Shown: one piece after another, positions 1 to 5,134 of the stretch | Numbering within the stretch: the first letter of the stretch is position 1 | Layout: each line of letters opens with the position of its first letter | Assembly: GCA_002683735.1 (NCBI GenBank) | Contig: NYTZ01000126.1 | Location: 1 to 8,049 of the forward strand | DNA: 8,049 nucleotides | Direction: 5' to 3' | Origin: Flavobacteriales bacterium | GTDB lineage: Bacteria > Bacteroidota > Bacteroidia > Flavobacteriales > UA16 | Position numbers and translations under genes: made by a program | Notes under the pieces: generated by a model | Told to the model about the DNA's origin: nothing | The model's database searches: none | The model's input: only the letters and a program-made list of their open reading frames with translations

Positions 1-572
1 GTCTCGATGAAGCCCGGGGCGATCGCGTTGCAGCGGATGTTGCGGCTGCCGAGTTCGAGGGCCACGCTCTTGGTGAAGCCGAGGATGCCGGCTTTGGAGG
101 CGGCGTAGTTGGCCTGACCGGCGTTGCCTTGAATGCCGACCACACTGGACATGTTGATGATGCTACCGGCGCGGGCCTTGAGCATCGTGCGGAGCACGGC
201 CTTGGTCAGGTTAAAGCAGCTCTTGAGATTGACCTGCATGATGTCGTCCCACTGCTCCTCGGACATGCGCATGAGCAGGGTATCGCGGGTGATCCCGGCG
301 TTGTTGATCAGGATGTCCACGGTGCCGAAGGCCTCCACGACCTCCTTGACGAGTTCCTCGCTTTGCTCGAGGCTGCCGGCGTCCGATTTGAAGCCTCGGG
401 CCGTGCCGCCGGAGGCGGTGAGCTCTTCTTCGAGGGCGCGGGCCTTCTCGTCGCTGGAGCGGTAGGTGAACGCCACGGTGGCGCCTTCTTGGACGAAGCG
501 CTGGGCGATGGATTTGCCGATGCCGCGGGAGGCGCCGGTGATGAGGGCAATTTTTCCTTCGAGGAGGGCCAT
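1..572 (-). CDS. fabG: 3-oxoacyl-[acyl-carrier-protein] reductase FabG (3' end cut by window edge)
   Basis: NADPH-dependent reduction of 3-oxoacyl-ACP to 3-hydroxyacyl-ACP in type II fatty-acid synthesis, cytosolic. The translated part (190 codons, beginning MALLEGKIALITGASRGIGK) is a classical short-chain dehydrogenase. It has the Rossmann glycine motif TGASRGIG at residues 12-19, NNAG at 90-93, the active-site Asn in VNLKS (Asn115), the catalytic Ser in SSVVG (Ser143), Tyr156 and Lys160 in NYAASK, and the FabG-type APGFIET segment where the window ends. A complete FabG is about 245-250 residues, so roughly 55-60 are missing beyond the left edge. The ATG at 570-572 puts the glycine motif at the normal distance from the N-terminus. 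It is the last visible gene of the minus-strand series, 52 bases after the CCG-domain gene. Other SDR reductases are possible, but the NYAASKAG and APGFIET segments favour FabG strongly. Confidence 0.95.
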   Translation of the reverse strand, partial: MALLEGKIALITGASRGIGKSIAQRFVQEGATVAFTYRSSDEKARALEEELTASGGTARGFKSDAGSLEQSEELVKEVVEAFGTVDILINNAGITRDTLLMRMSEEQWDDIMQVNLKSCFNLTKAVLRTMLKARAGSIINMSSVVGIQGNAGQANYAASKAGILGFTKSVALELGSRNIRCNAIAPGFIE

Positions 573-624
573 GGTCTCAGATTTGGGGCGGCAAGATAGC
601 CGAGGTGAATGGGGTGAAGCGGGG
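573..624 (-). other. 52-base spacer between CCG-domain gene and fabG
   Basis: The longest gap in the minus-strand series. It holds no clear hairpin terminator with a T-run. The closest promoter-like string, TATCTTGC (complement of 591-598), matches the Bacteroidota -7 box only partly and lacks a TTG at the right distance. fabG is therefore probably read through from the upstream genes, with a weak internal promoter not excluded. Confidence 0.4.
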
Positions 625-1416
625 TCAGAGCAAGTCGGCCGCTTCGGCAATGAGTTCAGCGATGTCTTTGACGTCGATGTCGCCGTCCTTTTCGGCGTTT
701 TTGACGCCATCGGTCATCATGGTGTTGCAGAAGGGACAGCCGGTGGCGACCACTTTGGCTCCGGTTTCGAGCACGTCGTCGGTCCGTTCATGGTTGACTT
801 CCCGGTCGCCTTTCTCGGCGTCCTTGAACATCTGTGCACCACCGGCACCGCAGCAGAGGCCTTTTTTCTTGCATCGGCGCATTTCCACCAGATCGGCATC
901 CAAGGCTTGCAGGGCCGCACGGGGCGCGGCGAATTCACCATTGCCCCGGCCCAGGTAGCAGGGGTCGTGGAAGGTGATGCGGCGACCTTTGAAGGGGTTG
1001 CCGTCTTCAATGGTCAAGCGTCCGTCCGCGATTAGCTCCTGGATGAATTGGGTGTGGTGCATCACCTCGTAATGGCCTCCGAGCTCGGGGTATTCATTTT
1101 TGAGGGTGTTGAAGCAATGCGGGCAGCCCGTCACAATGCGCTTCACCTCATAGCCGTTGAGGACCATGATGTTCTGAGCGGCTTGCATCTGAAACAGGAA
1201 TTCGTTGCCAGCGCGCTTGGCCGGATCTCCGGTGCAGCTTTCCTCGCTGCCGAGCACGGCGAAAGGCACTTCGGCTGCTTGCAGGATGCGGGCAATGGCT
1301 TTGGTGATGCGCTTGGCCCTGTCATCGAAGCTGCCGGCACAGCCAACCCAGAAGAGGACCTCCGGGGTCTCTCCGCGGGCGTTCATTTCGGCGAGTGTGG
1401 GGACGGTCAATACCAT
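625..1416 (-). CDS. CCG-domain (HdrB/DsrK-like) iron-sulfur protein
   Basis: Soluble (Fe-S)-binding protein of 263 residues with two cysteine-rich CCG domains, as in heterodisulfide reductase HdrB/HdrD, DsrK, GlcF and LutA. Domain 1 has Cys26 (VGCAGSF), Cys61 (ESCTGDP) and Cys98/Cys101 (CPHC). Domain 2 has Cys153 (HDPCYLGR), Cys188-Cys189 (LCCGAGG) and Cys227/Cys230 (CPFC), with Cys182 nearby. The domain 1 motif has one Cys where the family consensus has two, so it may hold a cubane [4Fe-4S] cluster, while domain 2 keeps the five-Cys set linked to the non-cubane cluster of HdrB; this is inferred. The start ATG lies 6 bases after the stop of the upstream membrane 4Fe-4S gene, implying co-translation. 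It is probably the catalytic or electron-accepting partner of that membrane protein, acting on a thiol/disulfide or an unknown substrate in the cytoplasm. No signal peptide or membrane segment is seen. The true substrate cannot be read from the sequence. Confidence 0.9.
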   Translation of the reverse strand: MVLTVPTLAEMNARGETPEVLFWVGCAGSFDDRAKRITKAIARILQAAEVPFAVLGSEESCTGDPAKRAGNEFLFQMQAAQNIMVLNGYEVKRIVTGCPHCFNTLKNEYPELGGHYEVMHHTQFIQELIADGRLTIEDGNPFKGRRITFHDPCYLGRGNGEFAAPRAALQALDADLVEMRRCKKKGLCCGAGGAQMFKDAEKGDREVNHERTDDVLETGAKVVATGCPFCNTMMTDGVKNAEKDGDIDVKDIAELIAEAADLL

Positions 1417-1422
1417 GTCGTT

Positions 1423-2796
1423 TCAGGATTCTGCAGCGAGCTCATCGGTCCACTTTCCGCGGTCTGCAGCAGGGAAGGCCCATGGGGCACCGTTGTTCTC
1501 AACGTTGTTGAACATGGAGGTGATGGCTTCGGGGGCCTTGCTGTCCTCCATGATGAGGCTGCGGCGCATGTCGAGGATGATGCCCATGGGGCTGATGTTG
1601 ATCGGACAAGCGTCGACGCAGGCTTGGCAACTGGTGCACGCCCACAATTCCTCCTCGCTGATGTAGTTCCCGAGCAGGGCTTTGCCATCATCTTTGTCCC
1701 AAGTTCCGCCGGCGGCATCGATGGCGCGCCCCACTTCTTCCACCCGGTCGCGCGTGTCCATCATGATTTTCCGCGGGCTCAGGAGCTTGCCTGTGGTGTT
1801 GGCTGGACAGACGGATGTGCAACGGCCGCATTCGGTGCAGCTGTAAGCCTCCATCAGTTGCTTCCACGTCAGGTCCTGAACGTCCTTCGCTCCGAAGCGG
1901 GCAGGCTCTGCGGGGGCGTCTCCTGCCGGTTCAACTGGCGCTGCGAACGGGTCCCCGCTCATCATGAGATCCACCTCTTTCTTGACGGCGGCCATGTTGT
2001 CGAGGCGGCCGGCAGGATCGAGGTTGCTGTACCAGGTGTTGGGGAAGGCGAGGAAAATGTGGAAGTGCTTGGAGTACGGTACGTAAACGAGGAAGGCCAG
2101 GATGCCCACAATGTGAAACCACCATGCGCCGCGCTCCACCGCCACAATGCCCGCATCGGACAGCCCAGCGTAGAGAGGCACGAGCCATTGGCTGACCGGG
2201 AAGGCGCCGGCGGCGATATAATGGTGGGTGTTGTCCCATATGTTGAGGGCAATGCGGGACTGTGCTATGGCGTCGGCCGCATTCATCGATAGGAAAGCGA
2301 ACATGAGCACCACTTCCACGATGAGAATGATGTTGGCATCGTTCTTAGGCCAGCCCTTCATCTCCGGGCTGCGGAATCGGACAATGGGAAGGAGATTCCG
2401 CCGGATGAGGAACACCACACAGGCCACGAGTACGCCCAGGGCCAGCCATTCAAAGGTGCCGATGAGGAAGTTGTAGAAGCCGCCGAGGTAGGGGGCAAAT
2501 ACGCGGTGCGTGCCGAAGAGGCCGTCGATCAGGATTTCGAGGACCTCGATATTGATCAGGACGAAGCCGGCATAGATGAGGATGTGCATCACTCCGGCTA
2601 CCGGACGGACGACCATCTTGGATTGGCCGAGGGCCACGCGTGCCATGATGGCCCAGCGCTCGGATTTCCGGTCGGAAAGGTCGATGTCACGACCGAGTTG
2701 AATGTTGCGACGGACTTTCTGGATGCGCCGGGCAAAGAAGTACAACGCGGTGCCGAGGAGCAGGGCGAAGGCGACTTGTCCGATCACGTGGGCCAT
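1423..2796 (-). CDS. Membrane-bound 4Fe-4S dicluster protein with cytochrome-b-like domain (HdrE-HdrC / DsrM-like fusion)
   Basis: 457-residue integral membrane electron-transfer protein. The N-terminal half has five or six hydrophobic segments (about residues 4-22, 66-90, 110-131, 154-174, possibly 194-212, and 225-249). Candidate haem b ligands sit in or beside them: His71 (VMHILIYAGF), His191/His192, His228 (WWFHIVG) and His244/His246 (SKHFHIF), in a pattern like NarI/DsrM/HdrE. An Ala/Pro-rich linker (about 282-300) leads to a cytosolic ferredoxin-like domain with two classical clusters: Cys320-323-326-330 (CTECGRCTSVCP) and Cys387-390-393-397 (CTSCQACVDACP). The arrangement suggests quinol oxidation or quinone reduction at the membrane coupled through haem and two [4Fe-4S] clusters to the CCG-domain protein encoded 6 bases downstream. 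It lies 15 bases after the MCE gene. The family is recognised; the physiological donor and acceptor are not, and no HdrA-type flavoprotein is visible here. Confidence 0.9.
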   Translation of the reverse strand: MAHVIGQVAFALLLGTALYFFARRIQKVRRNIQLGRDIDLSDRKSERWAIMARVALGQSKMVVRPVAGVMHILIYAGFVLINIEVLEILIDGLFGTHRVFAPYLGGFYNFLIGTFEWLALGVLVACVVFLIRRNLLPIVRFRSPEMKGWPKNDANIILIVEVVLMFAFLSMNAADAIAQSRIALNIWDNTHHYIAAGAFPVSQWLVPLYAGLSDAGIVAVERGAWWFHIVGILAFLVYVPYSKHFHIFLAFPNTWYSNLDPAGRLDNMAAVKKEVDLMMSGDPFAAPVEPAGDAPAEPARFGAKDVQDLTWKQLMEAYSCTECGRCTSVCPANTTGKLLSPRKIMMDTRDRVEEVGRAIDAAGGTWDKDDGKALLGNYISEEELWACTSCQACVDACPINISPMGIILDMRRSLIMEDSKAPEAITSMFNNVENNGAPWAFPAADRGKWTDELAAES

Positions 2797-2811
2797 GGAC
2801 TGGATGTGGGT

Positions 2812-3858
2812 TCATTCTCTCCCTGCAGCCCGCTCTTCGAGCTCGGCGTCGATCAGGCGCTGCAGGCGTTCGAGTTCTTTGTCGCTCAATTTCCGCTTTT
2901 CCTTTCCGCCAAACACGGAAACGCGCACGTAACGCTGGGGATTGAGGTACAAGTCGTTCAAGAGGTACTGGAGCTCTTTGTTGGTGGCGACCAATCCATC
3001 GTACAGGCTGTCGCTCTTGAGGAGCTGACCGAGCGACCCCTCGCCGGCATTGAGCCCTTCAAGCAACCGGTTGAGCTCGGTGATGGAGGCGTCCGCCTTT
3101 TGGAGGGTGGAGGCCAACTCGAGGTTGGCCAGCGAGTCGGAGATCTGGCTGAAGTTGCCGATGGCGTTCGAGAGGTCGCCTTGCTGGGTGTTGATGAACC
3201 CAGTCAACTCCTCCATGTTGTCGAGGATGCCCTTCAGCGCCGATCGGTTCTCTTCCACAGTCATGTCCAGCGTCTGGGACGTGCTCTCCAGGTTCTCCAT
3301 CGTCCGCTGGATGCTTTCAAATGCCTTCGGCAGACCTTGGGTGGCGCTGTCTTGGAACACCGTTTGGAGGTTGCTCAGGATTTCGTCCACGGTACCGATC
3401 AATTCGTCGGTGCGGTTTCTCAGCGGCTTGAGCTCTTCCCGAACGGCTTCCGCAATGCCCATCTCGATGTCGGATGGCAGGGTGTCTCCGGGTTGGGCGA
3501 GGTCCACGCTGCGGCCCGCTATCAAGTCGATGGCCTTGGTGCCGAAAAGGTCGTTGGACACGATTTTGGCCTTGGTGTCTTTGGTGAGGCGAAGGTTGGG
3601 TTGATCTAGGATGAAGGACACGTGGAGCGCGCCGGATCCGTCCGCGGCGAAGGAGATGTTCGAGACCTGTCCCACTTTGAAGCCGTTCACCACCACGGGG
3701 TTGGAAACGGCCAAACCGTCGATGCGGCCATAGACCGCATGGTATTGCATGCCCCCGCCTAAAGGATTGAATCCCTTGAGGAAGTTGACCCCCAACACCA
3801 GCAAAACGCCTCCGAGGAGGACGAGCAAACCAATCTTGAGTTCCCTGCTGTATTTCAT
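2812..3858 (-). CDS. MlaD / MCE-family lipid-transport protein
   Basis: 348-residue substrate-binding-type protein of an MCE (Mla-like) system that moves phospholipid between inner and outer membrane. Layout: short cytosolic N-terminus (MKYSRELK), a single membrane anchor at about residues 8-28, an MCE/MlaD beta-barrel domain at about 38-115 (GRIDGLAVSNPVVVNGFKVG, then NDLFGTKAIDL), and a long helical, coiled-coil-prone region at about 135-305 with repeated Leu/Ile heptads. It ends with NPQRYVRVSVFGGK and a charged tail, the ending I know from Bacteroidota MCE proteins. The protein should sit in the periplasm, anchored in the inner membrane, probably as a hexamer. The start ATG at 3856-3858 is 10 bases past the amidase stop, so the two are likely co-transcribed. 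The ABC permease and ATPase (MlaE/MlaF-type) that such proteins need are not in this window and must be encoded elsewhere. Confidence 0.93.
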   Translation of the reverse strand: MKYSRELKIGLLVLLGGVLLVLGVNFLKGFNPLGGGMQYHAVYGRIDGLAVSNPVVVNGFKVGQVSNISFAADGSGALHVSFILDQPNLRLTKDTKAKIVSNDLFGTKAIDLIAGRSVDLAQPGDTLPSDIEMGIAEAVREELKPLRNRTDELIGTVDEILSNLQTVFQDSATQGLPKAFESIQRTMENLESTSQTLDMTVEENRSALKGILDNMEELTGFINTQQGDLSNAIGNFSQISDSLANLELASTLQKADASITELNRLLEGLNAGEGSLGQLLKSDSLYDGLVATNKELQYLLNDLYLNPQRYVRVSVFGGKEKRKLSDKELERLQRLIDAELEERAAGRE

Positions 3859-3868
3859 CCGGTGAGGG

Positions 3869-5077
3869 TCAGTTCCGTCCTTTCTTCAAGGCCTCTTGCA
3901 GCGGGATTCTCTGGTCCCCTTCAAAGGCCACGACGAAGGCGTCGGGAAAGCCATTCCTCCGCAAGGTATCGCGCATCTGGCAAGCCGCCGCGTAGGAACC
4001 GGTGGATCCAACCCGGTACTTGTGAACGCTTCCGACTTGTTGGACGACAACGTTTGGGATGTCCGCGCCCTCAGCTGTCACCAGAGGTGCTCGGGACCTT
4101 TGGCTCGCTGCTTGAATGGAAAAGCAGACTTCGGCATTGCAGTCTCCCGTCAACACCTCGAACCAAGCTGGCGCAGCGGGTGCAGGGATGTTTTCGGATG
4201 GGGTGAGCTCGACTTCGGGATTCTTTTCGGTTTCTTCCGGTGCGGATTGAACAGCGGATTCCAAGCTGAACCATTGCTTGGCGTAATCGCGGAAAGCCCG
4301 AAACAGGGCACTGGACATGTAGTCCTGGCCTTGCGCTGACCGCAGGAAATCCTCCTCGGCCGGGTTCGTCAGAAAGCCCAACTCCACGAGGACGCTGGGC
4401 ATGTTGGAATAGGCGGTCACATAGTACCCCGCTTGTCGCACCCCCCGGTCCCGTCGTCCCACGCGTTCCCGAAATTGGGTTTGAATGGCTTCTGCGAGTT
4501 GTAGGCTGCGTCCGAGGTAGATTTCTTGCTTCAGGGCGAGGGCGATGAAGGTGTCGGGGTCGTCCGGGTCAAATCCTTGGGGGTCGGCTTCCTCGAAGAT
4601 GGCGGCGTTCTCCTGGGAGGCCACGCGCAAGCTGGTCTCGCTCTTCCCCAGTCCCATGACAAAGGAGGAACTCCCGACGGCCGAACTTTTGGTGAAGCTG
4701 TCACAATGGATCGAAAGCAACAGATCGGCCTTGGCATCGTTGGCGATGCGCACCCGGTCCGGCAGTGTGGGGTAGGTGTCGCCCGTCCGGGTCATGACCA
4801 CCCGCACGTCAGGGATGCGTTCCTCGATGTAAGCAGCCGTCTTCTTGGCCACCGAAAGGGTGATGTCCTTTTCAGTGGTTTTGTAGCGGCCCGTTCCGAG
4901 GTTGCCAGGATCCTTGCCCCCGTGTCCGGCATCGATGACCACGGTCATGGCCGGTTCGACGGGAGGGCCGAATGCGCTGCCGGCGACGAGGACGAGGGCG
5001 CAGACCAACCCAACGAGGGCTTTGTGTCCGGAAGCCCTGTGGACCGGGGGTGCAGGCGGGGTTGAGGAACAATCCAT
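3869..5077 (-). CDS. N-acetylmuramoyl-L-alanine amidase (Amidase_3) with C-terminal SPOR-like domain
   Basis: Zinc hydrolase that cuts the amide bond between N-acetylmuramic acid and the stem peptide, acting in the periplasm during daughter-cell separation and wall turnover. From the chosen ATG (5075-5077) it has 402 residues: a hydrophobic export signal or anchor at about 20-37, then the Amidase_3 fold at about 44-268. Zinc ligands are His52 (DAGHGGKD), Glu69 (TTEKD) and His124 (SIHCDS); the catalytic Glu is Glu232 (VELGFLTNP). An acidic, Pro-rich linker (about 274-305) leads to a C-terminal domain (about 306-395) that resembles the divergent SPOR-like tails of Bacteroidota amidases, ending KYRVGSTGSY...RNGFPDAFVVAF. 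The frame stays open 98 codons further upstream, but that part is low-complexity, lies antisense to the start of the divergent gene and would bury the signal sequence, so 5077 is preferred. First gene of the probable minus-strand operon. Confidence 0.92.
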   Translation of the reverse strand: MDCSSTPPAPPVHRASGHKALVGLVCALVLVAGSAFGPPVEPAMTVVIDAGHGGKDPGNLGTGRYKTTEKDITLSVAKKTAAYIEERIPDVRVVMTRTGDTYPTLPDRVRIANDAKADLLLSIHCDSFTKSSAVGSSSFVMGLGKSETSLRVASQENAAIFEEADPQGFDPDDPDTFIALALKQEIYLGRSLQLAEAIQTQFRERVGRRDRGVRQAGYYVTAYSNMPSVLVELGFLTNPAEEDFLRSAQGQDYMSSALFRAFRDYAKQWFSLESAVQSAPEETEKNPEVELTPSENIPAPAAPAWFEVLTGDCNAEVCFSIQAASQRSRAPLVTAEGADIPNVVVQQVGSVHKYRVGSTGSYAAACQMRDTLRRNGFPDAFVVAFEGDQRIPLQEALKKGRN

Positions 5078-5134
5078 TGACGAACGAAAACTATCTAGCT
5101 TTGGCGGGCGTTCTGGGGCAGTTACCTCCTGAAT
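5078..5134. promoter_or_regulatory. Divergent intergenic region with a plus-strand TAnnTTTG promoter box
   Basis: Short spacer between the amidase (minus) and the ostA-lptD fusion (plus). On the plus strand, TAGCTTTG at 5096-5103 is a perfect match to the Bacteroidota -7 consensus TAnnTTTG. A TTG at 5077-5079 could be the -33 element, but the 16-base gap is slightly short. Transcription would then begin near 5108-5112. On the minus strand, TAGTTTTC (complement of 5086-5093) is one base off the same consensus, but would give an almost leaderless amidase mRNA. That minus-strand promoter is therefore uncertain. Confidence 0.5.

Noticed and set aside
1048..2292. Plus-strand open frame of 414 codons opposite the two iron-sulfur genes
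   Set aside because: Antisense to two well-supported genes with intact cysteine motifs. Its product is rich in His/Gly/Val/Ala with no recognisable domain, as expected from the reverse strand of GC-rich coding DNA.
2506..3609. Plus-strand open frame of 367 codons opposite the MCE gene
   Set aside because: Lies antisense to the MCE gene and the N-terminal part of the membrane 4Fe-4S gene, and shows a mirror-coding composition (many Leu/Val/Glu/Gln/His) without motifs or signal sequence.
5125..5130. AGGAGG on the minus strand resembling a Shine-Dalgarno site
   Set aside because: No ATG, GTG or TTG lies 5-10 bases downstream of it in the amidase frame, and Bacteroidota rarely rely on such sites. 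It is probably chance.
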